From: Diplodia intermedia
Taxonomy: Eukaryota > Ascomycota > Dothideomycetes > Botryosphaeriales > Botryosphaeriaceae
Direction of reading: 5' to 3'
Assembly (NCBI GenBank): GCA_021495925.1
Contig: JAKEKT010000003.1
Span: 62,001-126,000 of the forward strand
DNA length: 64,000 nucleotides
Of the stretch, positions 21,668 through 32,351 are shown piece after piece. Numbering within the stretch: position 1 is the stretch's first letter; the number at the start of each line of letters is the position of its first letter. The notes under the pieces were generated by a model, which was not told where the DNA came from, did not search any database, and saw only the letters and a program-made list of their open reading frames with translations. A program made the translations under genes and the position numbers.

Positions 21668-23670
21668 ATGCCTTCCATTTGGTCTGTGACCGCCCTGGCG
21701 GCGCTCTGCAGCACGACGCTGGCCAGCCCAGTCGCCCGTGCCTCCCTCCAGAAGCGTGACAGCTTCACCTTCGACCAGGTCCTGAAGGGCACCTACAAGA
21801 AGAACGGCCCTGCCCAGGTGGCGCGTGTCTACAACAAGTACAAGGGCACCGCGCCGGCCGATGTCCAGTCTGCGGCCGCCGCCGCCGTCACAGGCACCGT
21901 CGCAGCCACTCCCGAGGACGAGTACGACTCGCTGTACCTCTGCCCTGTCACAGTCGGTGGCACCGAGCTTCAGCTCGACTTCGATACTGTACGTACGCCC
22001 AGGCATTGCGGTGAAGATCTCGAGCTAACATGTGGTGACAGGGTTCTGCTGATCTGTAAGTGCCACAATTTCCCTATTGCGGCGATTCCGCCAAGCAACA
22101 CGGCGACCATCCGCCAATCACACCGTCTCCTATTCTCCTTCTCCCTCGTTTCACAGCCATCCGGTCCGCGCGGTTCATGCACGCGCAAGAAGGGCGACAG
22201 CTGCTGCCGAGAGTGGATGCGTCTGGGCGCGGATCGGGCGGCGCCAAGCGACGTTTCAACCCGCCCCGGCCCGCTTGGATCGCCTTGTTTTGGCTTGATT
22301 CCTCGCCTTCCCCACCGCGTTTCACTCGCCTGCACTGGCGCCCGCTCTGCCTTGATGAAACACTCTTCGCAAGCACCCACGCGGCACACTGCCGCATTCG
22401 GCTCTGGCCTCATGCCCGGCCGGGGATGACGACTGCGTCTGGGTCCATGCGGCGTCGAAAGACGAAGGCGTCTAGAGCCGGAAGGCTGAGGCGGCTCCGT
22501 CTGGCCGTCATCCCAGATCCACTCGTTGCCTCCGGGCTGCAGCCATCTGGCGGGGCCGCGTGGTTGGCGCAGACCTCCTTGCACGCGCCGTGCCATGTCC
22601 ATTTTTCGCACTGCCGGCTGAAACTCCTTTCCCCATCCGACCGTCCTTTCTGTCGTGTCTCCTGCTGCGTGTCGTCATTTATCATGCAGCGAGCTAACAC
22701 TGCCGCAGCTGGGTCTTCTCCACCCTGATGGCCTCGAGCGAGCAGACCGGCCACGCCGTCTACGACCCCGATAACTCGGGCACCAAGCAGGACGGCTACG
22801 AGTGGGACATCTCGTACGGCGACGGCTCCGGTGCGTCCGGTACCGTCTACGCCGACAAGGTCGTCGTGGGTGGTGTGACTGCCACCTCCCAGGCCGTCGA
22901 GGCCGCCACCTCCGTCTCGACCTCCTTCACCCAGGATGTCGACAACGACGGCCTGCTCGGTCTTGCTTTCTCCAGCATCAACACTGTCGAGCCCAAGTCT
23001 CAGAATACTTTCTTCGACACTGTTGGCGATTCTCTCGCCAAGAAGCTGTTCGCTGTGGCTCTGAAGAAGGGAGAAGCTGGCTGTATGTCTTCACCCCACC
23101 ATTCTATCTAGGGACCTTGCTAACTGCCCTATGGCTTACGACATAGGAGCTGTAATCGAGAGCCGCTACACGGGCGACATCGCGTATGTTGACGTTGATA
23201 CGACCAACGGTTTCTGGGAGTTCCAGCCTGCTGGCTTCGCGGTCGGTGACGGCGAGACCCAGACCTCCGTCTCGATCGACGCCATCGCCGACACCGGCAC
23301 CACTCTCCTCTACCTGCCCGAGGACGTCGTCAGCGCCTACTACGAGCAGGTCCAGGATGCCGAGTACAGCTCCAGCTACGGCGGCTACATCTTCCCCTGC
23401 TCCGCCGACCTGCCCAGCTTCTCGCTCATCATTGGCGACGCCAAGCGCACCGTCCCCGGCGACTACGTCAACTACGCGCCTGCTGGCAGCAGCACCTGCT
23501 TCGGCGGTATCCAGAGGGACACCGGTATCGGTTTCTCCATCATTGGCGACATCTTCCTCAAGAGCCAGTATGTCATCTTCGACGCCAGCACCGCGACTCC
23601 CCGCCTGGGCTGGGCTCAGCAGGCTACGAGCTCGTCTTCGTCGTCGAACTCCACTTCGGGCATCTTCTAA
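21668..23670 (+). CDS. Secreted aspartic protease, penicillopepsin/aspergillopepsin type (A1)
   Basis: Exons 21668-21988, 22042-22055, 22709-23082 and probably 23150-23670 give 409 aa. There is a signal peptide (MPSIWSVTALAALCSTTLAS) and a propeptide ending near KGTAPADVQSAAAA. The first catalytic motif is assembled over three exons (LDFDT + GSADL + WVFST); the middle exon is 14 nt and the following intron is 653 nt. The flap is YEWDISYGDGSGASG, and the second catalytic motif is AIADTGTTLLYLP. The C-terminal CSADLPSF...CFGGIQ supplies the usual disulfide pair. The third intron is uncertain: its donor GTATGT is good, but the obvious acceptor CATAG gives a stop codon, and a GAG three bases on is needed for an open frame. 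It degrades protein outside the cell at acidic pH. Confidence 0.85.
22042..22055 (+). other. 14-nt micro-exon coding the protease active-site Gly-Ser
   Basis: Flanked by ...GTGACAG and GTAAGT, it codes GSAD plus two bases of Leu. Without it the frame and the catalytic DTGS motif are lost. Confidence 0.85.
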
Positions 23671-25367
23671 GCCTCTGGTTGTACCGTCGCTGGGGAAGGG
23701 TTGTAGAGAGTAGTCTTCCGTTTTTCTTAGTCAGAAGGTTATCGTCGGAGAGGGAAACCAAAATATGAGATGACTTGAGAAGGTCTGGGGCTCCGGAGAG
23801 CTGTCGAAGAGAATAATAATGATGACTTGTTTGATCCTCGCCGCGCTTGAGGATACGTAATGAATTCAATCCATCCTTACCTAATAAATATCTGAAAAAT
23901 CCCCTCTTACTCTGCTTGTCTCAGGCGTGGGTAGCTGAAGCCCGTGTCTGGACGTTGTCGTCTGTTCATTAATTCTCTGTCTACGTCTAGATAATTGCTC
24001 CCACTACCCATGAAAATGAATTACTCTTCTTGAACAGGCTGTAGGACGTGAAGTTTACTAAACAACGAGTGAGCTCATAGTGAGTGTCTGAGGCGCCCGT
24101 CATTCAGCGCGGGTCATGTTGTGATGGAAGGCGGCAAACGCGTTCGCACCTGTGCGCGTACGGAATCCGGTGTTTGGAACATAACGTACCAAAATGTCTT
24201 GTCACATCATGAGGCGTTGGTAGGGATCATCTTCTCCTCCTAACCGTGTCCGTCGTACATCAGAGGTCGAATGAGTAGCACGTGAGACGTACTTAGCTTA
24301 CACAAGGACCAAATCACGTCTGACTAAACTTGTCGGGAAGGTCTTCTCTGTACAACGACTACATTTGAACTCCTTGACCCTCCTTCATTAAAAGCACGCT
24401 AGTCACCAACTATAGACTACCAATCATATCTGTGAAAGGACCCTCTAAGGTCCATCAACCGTTTTGATCATTCAATCCATCCATGTCAGGCCGCAATGTT
24501 CGACTAGCTTCTTCGAGTCTTCGGCACTTTGGTTGTCGGCTGGCTCACTTGACCGTCAGGCCTTTATCTCTGCCTGAGGACCTGGATGCCTAAATCCAGG
24601 CCAACGGGTTCTTGGCCATCGATATTCTTGCTAAGAAGGACGACTCTAGGGACCTTGACTTGTGCGCCGTTTCCTGTGTGAATGCATTCCCGGCACAGGT
24701 GTTGTCCATTGAACCAGCGTTTCAACCAGGCTCGTTGCATGCCCTTATACTTATCAAAGGCTGCTTAGATAAGTACACCTACTCCACGAGCCAATCCATA
24801 ATCACGAGGATTCTGTTATACCTGGCTTTGGCCATTGAATCCCGAAAATGGGAACGCGGTAATGAATTTTAGCAACACGATTGACTGCCACGAATCAATC
24901 TGGCACTTGTAGTGGATGTGGATACATGTAAAGCGCATGCCACGCAGGCTTATGCGTGCAGAACCGAGAAGATAAGAGGTCATATCATACATTGTTTTTT
25001 TTGTTGATGCGTTCCCGACATCTGTTGTGTCTCGCCGACGTAGATTCTATGTGACCCATGCGAACTAGGCATGCCCGAAGCGGCATGATGCAGCAAAGAG
25101 CCAAAGCCCACTTTCGTCTGTAGACTGGATAGAGTCTTCCAGAGATACAGTGCAACTGAGTGCTTGGCTCTTCCTGCCATGCAAACAGTGAGAAAGGGGA
25201 AAGATTGCCTTGTTACCCGGCAAAGTTGGGAAGGCAATTCTCCAGGTCGCCCCGGCGCTCAAGGCCATACCCCCTTTCTTTCTCCCCCTCTCTTCACTAC
25301 ATGCAATTCCCATAGAGCGATATCATGGGTGAGGGAAAGTCTTGAACTCCGCGAGACCGTCTCCCGC
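23671..25367. other. 1.7-kb AT-richer intergenic region
   Basis: The base composition is visibly lower in GC than in flanking DNA from about 23700 to 25000. An 86-codon frame (24612-24872) is unrecognised. No inverted repeats of the MITE family were found here. It could contain decayed repeat DNA, but I see no identifiable transposon motif. Confidence 0.5.
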
Positions 25368-26227
25368 TCAAGCCTTGCCCTTCTTCTTGTCCTTCTTATT
25401 CTTTTTTCCTCCAGCGGCGCTGTCGCTGGCATTGCCCGAGCCGGGCATTTCACCTTGCATCTCGGCCATCATGTCCTTGAACATGTTCTCGCTAACGCCA
25501 CCCCCGCTGAGAGCAGGTGAGTGCAGCGGTACAATGGGGTTGATCTTCCATCCGCGGGGCACGGCCGGCGCTTTGAGCTCCTTGGGCGGCGGTACGCCGG
25601 CGATGCGTAGACGCATAGGCGAGTCTTCAGTCGTCGGGTGTTCCTTGAGGTAGGCAGAGACAAGATTATACAGATGGTGCTCTGGGTATGATGGTCAGTC
25701 TTCAGAAATGGAAAAAAGAATACTGATGACAGAAACTTACTGTTCTTGACATTGGGATTGACCGGTGCGCCCTTCTCCTTGATCAACACCCTCACTCTGC
25801 CTGGGTTGCTCCAATCCTTCGGGTGTGTCTTGCCCGGCTCGAACACGACCTGCGTCAGGCCCAAGGCGGTGACGGCATCCACCATCTCGCGCGCCAGCGG
25901 GCTCGGCACGGCCAGCTCCTTGCTGACGCGACGGCCTTCGGCGCGCGTGCGCGACGCATCGAAGTAGACCGGGTAGATGCACTGCCAGCTCTTCGACTTC
26001 TCCAGCATCTCGGCCTGGGCCGCGCGCTGCGCCGCGTTGGGGTTGTCGTTGCCGACGGCGGCGAAGGGCGACTGCGGCTGCAGCTGGGGGTTGAAGCCGG
26101 AAGGCCCGGCAGCGGCGCCGGCGGGGCCCATCATGCTCTGGGCGAAGGCTTGCGGGTCGAAGTCGGAGGGATCCATCTCTTCCGGTTCGCTGTCGGACAC
26201 TTCCTCGATGCGGGCGTGGTGTGCCAT
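25368..26227 (-). CDS. SEC65: Signal recognition particle subunit SRP19 / Sec65
   Basis: Exons 26227-25741 and 25681-25368 give 266 aa. The intron starts GTAAGT and ends CCCAG. An acidic N-terminus (SDSEPEEMDPSDFDP) precedes the SRP19 fold: WQCIYPVYFDASRTRAEGRR then RVSKELAVPSPLA. The later VRVLIKEKGAPVNPNVKN continues across the intron into KHHLYNLVSAYLKEHP. The C-terminus ends in a Lys-rich tail (KKNKKDKKKGKA). SRP19 binds the S-domain helices of SRP RNA and lets SRP54 load. The N-terminal acidic and Gly/Pro region is longer than in the human protein, as is usual in fungi. The start is the first ATG of the frame. It is divergent from the aminotransferase gene, 1.15 kb away. Confidence 0.93.
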
Positions 26228-27375
26228 GGTGCGCGGATGTACTATCGGGCCTTGACGCGGGGAATTGGGCTGGTGGTGTCGCTGTGGGAGTCCGTTGGGG
26301 CGCGTGGACGGAGAATGTTCAGCGGATGGTGTTCACTCGAGACAAGAGCTGTCTTCCCCACGCTGCTGACCGCCTTCGGGCTTGGCGTTTAGGGCGTCAC
26401 GGCGTCGGAAAGCGGCGTCTGAATTGATCCGGCCACGGAGGATCCACGGGCATGCGGGCACGGAGCACCGATATCGCTTGCTGCTCTCCGCGTGTCGGAG
26501 ATAATCTGGGCGGTTGTTGATCGCAATGGGCGCTCATCAGAAGACTTGGAGCCTCAGGCCGGGGCTGGCAGCGGCGGGCGAAAGGGCTCGAAGCGGTCTG
26601 ACGTTGTGAGCGCAAGCGACGTGCAAATCCAATATTTGACCGTGCGCGCAGGAGAAGCACTGGACACGCCCCGGTACCGTTGCCCGGGTCGTCGGGGAGA
26701 TCTGGCTGTCGCTCGCTGGCGTCAGGAGTGCCGGCTTTACCGAGCATCGGCATGCCGAACCACAGGTCTCAGGGCGTTGCGTGGGGCGTGCATGAAGTCG
26801 TCATGCCGGACTGCTCTTGACATGACATCACGCGCTGACGCTGATGCGGGAGGAGCACGTGTGGGGGCACCGGGGTCGATATTCTGGTCCAAAGGGATCT
26901 TGTGGTGATAACAGACCTCGAGCTTGCTGGCCGTGAGCTTAGTCAACGAACAAGTTGTCGATCGTTTTGCCAGAAGCTTTCAAACTGAAACAACGGCACT
27001 GCTATGTAACCCAATCGCTATGATGCATGTCTTAGTACCATCGTCAATTGCGCCATCAACCGCACTAAGCCCTACCGTTGCCGGCCGGTCCGACCGCCGG
27101 TTCTTGTGTGTTCGGCATGCCGAATCGTCTGACTCACTAGTCGCCGTTTCCCCAGCCAACACAGGGTTCCGTACTACTGCATTGAGCAAATATCCCCTCG
27201 GTAGCGGTTCGTAAGAGTGGGGGACGCGTGGTGCTTTAGATAAGCTGGGATGCATAAAAAGCTCCTGTCCCCCCACAACGGCTGGCACTGGATCAATATC
27301 AGCTAGTTCACTTGGTTAGCATTCCAGCACATTTTTGACTCTTGTTCAGATCGACTATTCTCGCAATACTCCATC
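26228..27375. other. Divergent intergenic region between SEC65 and the aminotransferase gene
   Basis: No gene is recognisable. The only notable element is an ATAAAAA box at 27254-27260, about 120 nt before the aminotransferase ATG. Several frames of 60-140 codons overlap here without motifs. Confidence 0.5.
27254..27260 (+). promoter_or_regulatory. Putative TATA-like box of the aminotransferase gene
   Basis: ATAAAAA lies 116 nt upstream of the ATG at 27376. Weak evidence: position and sequence only. Confidence 0.35.
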
Positions 27376-29463
27376 ATGCTGCCTGCTTCTCGGTCCGCCC
27401 ACGAGGGTGCCGAGACTGCAAACGCTTCCGGTATTCTCCATCGCAGCCTCAAGCACCTCCCTCTCAAGGTAGTTGGAGCATCGGGCAATTACCTTACGCT
27501 CTCCAATGGCCAGAAGATCCTCGATGCTACTGGCGGCGCCGCTGTGTCTTGTTTGGGCCATGGAGACAAGCGTGTCCAGGACGCCATAACGCGCCAGATG
27601 AGCGAGGTGGCTTATTGCCACTCGTTGTTCTTTAGCACATCGGCTGCTGAGGATCTGGGCCAAGAATTGGTCGCAGGAACCAATGGAGCAATGACCAAGG
27701 CCTTCATTGTCAGCTCAGGTATGTTGGTATTCAAATTCTTCCCACGGCGGGTGACAAAAAGAAATTCGCCCTCCTGCAGATTGTGCATCGTAATCAGGGT
27801 AGTTGAATACAAGGTCCGGACGAAAATGTAAGCTGCAAATGCACACATTTACGTCTAGCTCTTAGGCTCAACTGCCCATAGAGTAGTGGAACATCTCTAC
27901 TAGGCAGATGCGGGACGGCCAATTTCTTTTGTCACCCGCTGTGGCCCCCGCGCCAATGGCTTGCAGATTGTTGTATGACATCTTAGTCATGTGCTCAAGG
28001 AAGTGGATACATGCGCATCATGCCTACATTCCTTGATTTCCTTGGAAGACGTTAGCAAGAGTATTCCGGTGAGCAGCTGCTGACAGACAATGTACAGGAT
28101 CTGAAGCTATTGAAGCGGCAATGAAACTCGCTCGGCAGTATCATTTGGAGCTCTCGCCTGCCCAGCCTCAACGCACCAAGTTCATTGCCAGGAAAGAGTC
28201 GTACCATGGTACGACGCTCGGTTCCTTGTCTCTGGGTGGGCACGTGAGTCGAAGAGCACTGTTTGAGCCTATGCTGCTGGAGAACATCTCTCGGGTTTCT
28301 GCTTGCAATACATACCGAGGCAAGACAGACGGTGAAAGTGAGCAGGAGTACGTTGCTAGGCTAGCGAAAGAGCTGGATGACGAGTTCCACCGCGTCGGCC
28401 CTGAGACCGTGTGCGCTTTTGTTGCGGAGCCTGTCGTTGGTGCGGTAAGTCCTAGACCTTCCACCGCCTCCCTTCCCTTACCTCACAATACACCATCTAT
28501 ACATGATGGGAAGTAGAGTCAGCAATCACTGAGCGGGATTCATCTTCTGGAAGAATGATCCAGGCTCGGCCTTGAGCATAGCAGCTTTTCACGTGACTAG
28601 GTCAAGACTAAATTGCTGACGCAAAGCTCCACAGGCCCTCGGTTGTGTTCCTTCCGTGCCCGGTTATTTTGAGGCCGTCAAAGCCGTCTGCGACAAATAT
28701 GGGGCGCTCCTCATCATGGATGAGATCATGAGTGGCATGGGCCGCACCGGCACACTTCACGCCTGGCAGCAGGAGGGCGTGGTCCCTGACATCCAGACCA
28801 TCGGGAAAGGGCTGGGTGGCGGCTACGCCCCCGTCGCCGGTGTGCTTATCAACCACCGTGTGGTGGACGTGCTGCAGAAAGGCACGGGCAGCTTCTCTCA
28901 TGGCCAGACGTACCAGGGCCACCCAGTGGCTTGCGCGGCGGCGGCGCAGGTGCAGCGAATCATTCGGGACGATAGTCTGTGCGAGAACGTCAAGGAGATG
29001 GGAGTGTATCTGGAGAAGCTTCTCAAGCAGAGGTTGGCGGACCATCCGAATGTTGGGGACATTCGGGGGCGTGGGCTTTTTTGGGGTGTAAGTGCAGACT
29101 GAGGAGCTGATGTAGGTTGGTGGCTGACATTGAGATCAGATCGAGTTCGTGAAGGACAAGGCTACGAAAGAGCCATTCGATCTGGGATCTGGGGTAGCAA
29201 TGGGAGTACATGAAAAAGGCTCGTTGCGGCACGATACATCGTTCTGCTGATAGACACTAACGATCTTTCCAGGAATGGAGCCCAAGTACAGCATCTCGAT
29301 TTACCCAGGTACCGGCACGGCGGACGGCAAATCCGGCGACCACGTGTTGTTAGCCCCCGCGTATAACGTGACGAAGGCTGACGTGGAGAGAATCGTGGAC
29401 TTGACGACTGGGGTGATCACCGACTTTTTCGCGGAGCTCCAAGGCAAGGCCGCGCTAGCTTGA
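27376..29463 (+). CDS. Class-III PLP-dependent aminotransferase
   Basis: Exons 27376-27718, 28098-28444, 28635-29087, 29140-29218 and 29273-29463 give 470 aa. Key motifs in order are GQKILDATGGAAVSCLGHG, SSGSEAIEAAMKLARQ (joined over intron 1), YHGTT, CAFVAEPVVGA, LLIMDEIMSGMGRTG (cofactor Asp) and TIGKGLGGGYAP (Schiff-base Lys). VHEKGMEPKYSISIYPGTGT comes near the end. The fold and motifs are those of acetylornithine/omega-aminotransferases; the amino donor cannot be told. No targeting signal is evident, so it is probably cytosolic. Intron 1 (379 nt) contains a 201-bp MITE. Intron 4 has a GC donor (GCTCGT). The frame is intact, so the MITE has not broken the gene. Confidence 0.9.
27743..27943. 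mobile_element. MITE family A, copy 5 (inside intron 1 of the aminotransferase gene)
   Basis: 201 bp. Left end CACGGCGGGTGACAAAAA, right end TTCTTTTGTCACCCGCTGTG. The core AAGGTCCGGACGAAAATG is mirrored by ACACATTTACGTCTAGCT. It starts only 25 nt after the splice donor and ends 154 nt before the acceptor. Confidence 0.88.
29219..29272 (+). other. GC-AG intron of the aminotransferase gene
   Basis: The donor is GCTCGT after AAAAAG, the branch point is CACTAACG and the acceptor is TTTCCAG. Exon 4 must end in phase 1 to join GA-ATG-GAG. No GT in the neighbourhood provides that phase, and the conserved GVHEKG-MEPKYS join results. Confidence 0.75.
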
Positions 29464-29943
29464 TTGTTGGGGGAGCGCAGAAGAAAACCTGAGCATGTGT
29501 ACGGCTACCGTTGCCACTAGACAAACGATTGAAATGGAGTGCTTGAGCTTTTTGATGCGAAACAGCAGCGACGATGCTGATCGGCACAGAGCGGGGAATG
29601 CATTGCGCAGCAGATGACTCTGCATGACGACCTTCCTCGTTGGAAGGAGACGGCGGTTGCGAGCAGGTGGCGCTACACCATCCAACCGCGAGGATCACCG
29701 CACACGAGCTGCAAGTGCAAATATCCGGCGAATGCGAGAGACGGAAAGATGCCCGTGGACAGTGACATCGATAGGTATACGATGGAGTCATTGTCGTAAC
29801 AAGCAAGCAGCATTGGAGTCTTGCGTCAAGTCAGCCAGACTGCAACATGTTCGAATGTCTCAGACCTCAAACGTTGCATACAGTGCTGGAGTTGTAGAGA
29901 CAATGAGAAGAAGAGAATTCGAAAACCACGTTCGCGATGGTAG

Positions 29944-30127
29944 CACGGAGGGTGACAAACAAATTGCCCACCCGCATCTACCGGGATGGGTAGTTGAATA
30001 CAAGGTCCGGACGTAAATGTGGTTTCTAAATTCGCATATCTACGTCCGGATCTTGTATTCAACTCCCTACACAAATATTCCAATGCGGAATTTGCGCAGA
30101 AGGGCAATTTCTTTGGTCACCCGGCTG
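29944..30127. mobile_element. MITE family A, copy 6 (184 bp)
   Basis: Starts CACGGAGGGTGACAAACA and ends TTTCTTTGGTCACCCGGCTG. The core is the best preserved palindrome of the window: GTTGAATACAAGGTCCGG with ACGTAAATG, mirrored by CTACGTCCGGATCTTGTATT. It lies about 480 bp downstream of the aminotransferase stop. Confidence 0.88.
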
Positions 30128-30445
30128 CAGCGGCGATTATCACGCCACCCGTCACTGCTGGCATCGCGATCCTCGCGGCCGTCAACTGGTCATCAGGACA
30201 AAAGCGGGCCAACGCAACTGTTGTCCCATGAGAACCGCAGGCTGGCAGGAGGAATGTGCGGAATTTGGAGTGTAGCTGAGCGCTGCAGTGCGAAGTATCC
30301 GCGGTGAGTTGGGTGATGATGAACTCACGCGGACCCCTTGCGTTCGACGTCAGCAGTGTTGAATTAAAGTACACAGTCTTCTCCTCGCCGACAGCCCCTG
30401 CTTCCGCACAGGCACGCACGCGCGGATCGTGAGGCCGGTGTTGCT

Positions 30446-30718
30446 TTATCTTGTTATTAGGAGTGAGAGCGATCTGCTTCGCTTGCCGGCGCGTTTCGCT
30501 TCCTGGTGCACGTTAAAAAGGCCAAGCTTCGACGCTCCGGTGCGTAGAGGGCCAGACTTAGGGGCGCCCGCAGCCGCAGCGCCCGTCTTGAAGATTGGCT
30601 TGATTTCCGGGAGCTTCAGGCCCGCGGCCTTGCCGCCAGCCCGGCCTTTTGAGGCGGCTGGCGCACTAGCGACTCGGGGACTCGACTCGGGCCCGGCGCG
30701 GCGGGTACGGCGGGGCAT
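30446..30718 (-). CDS. Possible small basic protein or gene relic
   Basis: An ATG-initiated 90-codon frame on the minus strand begins MPRRTRRAGPESSPRVAS and is rich in Lys, Arg, Ala and Gly. The segment LKLPEIKPIFKTG looks more protein-like than neighbouring frames. No domain is recognised, there is no splice evidence, and GC-rich noncoding DNA surrounds it. It may be a short gene, the remnant of a longer one, or chance. Confidence 0.22.
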   Translation of the reverse strand: MPRRTRRAGPESSPRVASAPAASKGRAGGKAAGLKLPEIKPIFKTGAAAAGAPKSGPLRTGASKLGLFNVHQEAKRAGKRSRSLSLLITR

Positions 30719-32351
30719 AGGAATGAGCAGCCCCTGGCAGAGGACAGCGGAGAGCGGGTTGGGGGCGATTGATGAGTCGGCGTGGTGCACAACTCAGCGA
30801 CACGGCCAGAAAAGTGGTCAGGGTCGCGGGTCGTTTCTTTTGTCGTCGGTGGCTGAAGAAAAGAGGAGACGCCCCCGGCCAGCCCAGACGCACGGCGACA
30901 CCACCTTCGCCACAGCTGATGCGGCGCCGGACGCCAGACGCAACCGCCCGGCTGTGGGGAATTGCCCGCTGCGAGGCCGGCACGCAGCTTCGTATCCTAG
31001 GAATGGGCCCTCACCATCACGAATTGCTACGGGCGATCAGGGCCGGGGCGGATTCCTTATTCAGAGCCCTACAGCTTAGGAGCGCTGGCTGTAGCGGTCC
31101 TGCACGTGATCCGAGCGCGCCCAACCTAGAGACGGCGGCTGCGGGCTGCGGGCTGTGCGACGGCGACGGCCCTCGAAGGCTCAAATCTCACCCTGCGGCG
31201 CCTGGTTTCAGGAGATCTCCTGTGACGCGGGCTGGCGGCTTTTGCGCGGCCTCCAAACCGTCGGCGTGCCGCCGAGGCCCAAAGCGTCCCGCATCATTTC
31301 GGCCGTCGACGTCGAGTGCATGTGGGTTGCAGCGCCGACGGTGCCTGGCGCGGGTGCGAGTGAGACAGGCACCCGGCTGCAGTGGCCGCGAGTGCCTGCG
31401 GGAGCTGGTCAGCCGTCAGCTGCCAGCGGCGAGGTGTGCAGGGCGAGGGCGAGCGCGGAGAAGCTTCAAGCGAGGCTGGATGGAGCCGTGGGCGTTCCGG
31501 CGACGCTTGGGGCGGCAGTCTGAGCACGCAGCAGCCTCCATCCCAATCCGCCGGCCCAGCCTGCGCGGCCCGGGCCCAGCACACAATGCGTGCGCGGCGC
31601 AGCTGGCCGGAGAGCTCCATCGCAGACCCAGGGACGGTCGAGGTGGACGACGGGCTCTTCTGTGGTGCAGGGCTGTGAGGGCGCAGGCGTGCGGCCCGCG
31701 GCGCGTCCTCAACAGTGCATGATCGCTTGCGCCACCGCAGCGCGTGGGTGACGGCGCTTTTGCGAACGGAGTGATGGACCGCAGACCCATGGCCCAGTGA
31801 TCGAATTACCAAAGCAACGCACGTCCGCCTGCGCCGGCCAGGCATTTCTGGCCAGCTGCGAATCAGCGCGCATGCCTGCAAAAGAGGAGTGCAATTCGCG
31901 CTAACCCGCACCGAGTCCACCTCACTCTGTGCCTCCATCGTGCCCAGTCGCCGGCTCTGACCTCAATATCGCTCGCCCCAAAGCAAGCCCACCACCGCGC
32001 TGCCTCCTCCGCACACCGCCGCCTGGCCTCTGGATCATGCTCTGACGCCCTCGGCCCTCGCTGAAGAGCTTTCAGTGCCAGATCCAACCCGCCTCGTCCG
32101 TCATTTCCCGCCGTTTCCCCGTCACTGCCTCTTCCACTTCCGACCGGGCGGCGTACGCAGCAAAGGCGCATTTTCGCTCCCGCTGCGCGCTGGCTGCAGC
32201 CTCGACACTCCCGTCCTCTGCCTCGACCGCTCGCCGCTGCGTTGACTGGTGCACGCCCTAGCCCGGTGAGCGCCTTTTTCGCAGTTTCACTTCGGCTGCC
32301 GTCCCCGTCCTCGTCACGCTCCACGACTTCGGTCCTCGCACCGGCCTGGCC

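Larger units (their letters stand above)
29464..32351. other. 2.9-kb intergenic region, MITE plus GC-rich DNA
   Basis: It contains MITE copy 6 (29944-30127), one ATG-initiated basic reading frame (listed separately), and from about 30430 to 32250 GC-rich DNA open in several frames without motifs. The last 100 bp before 32352 are pyrimidine-rich and form the leader of the LAMMER kinase gene. Confidence 0.55.

Noticed and set aside
21482..22429. A 315-codon frame extending through the first protease introns
   Set aside because: Its middle is the true exon 1; upstream and downstream parts are promoter and intron sequence, and spliced reading restores the active site.
23671..25000. A RIP-degraded transposon
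   Set aside because: The region is AT-richer, but I found no terminal repeats, no transposase or reverse-transcriptase motif and no second copy in the window.
30769..31722. A 317-codon plus-strand frame in the GC-rich desert
   Set aside because: Low-complexity Arg/Ala/Pro translation, overlapped by equally long frames on the other strand, no motif, so not called as a gene.
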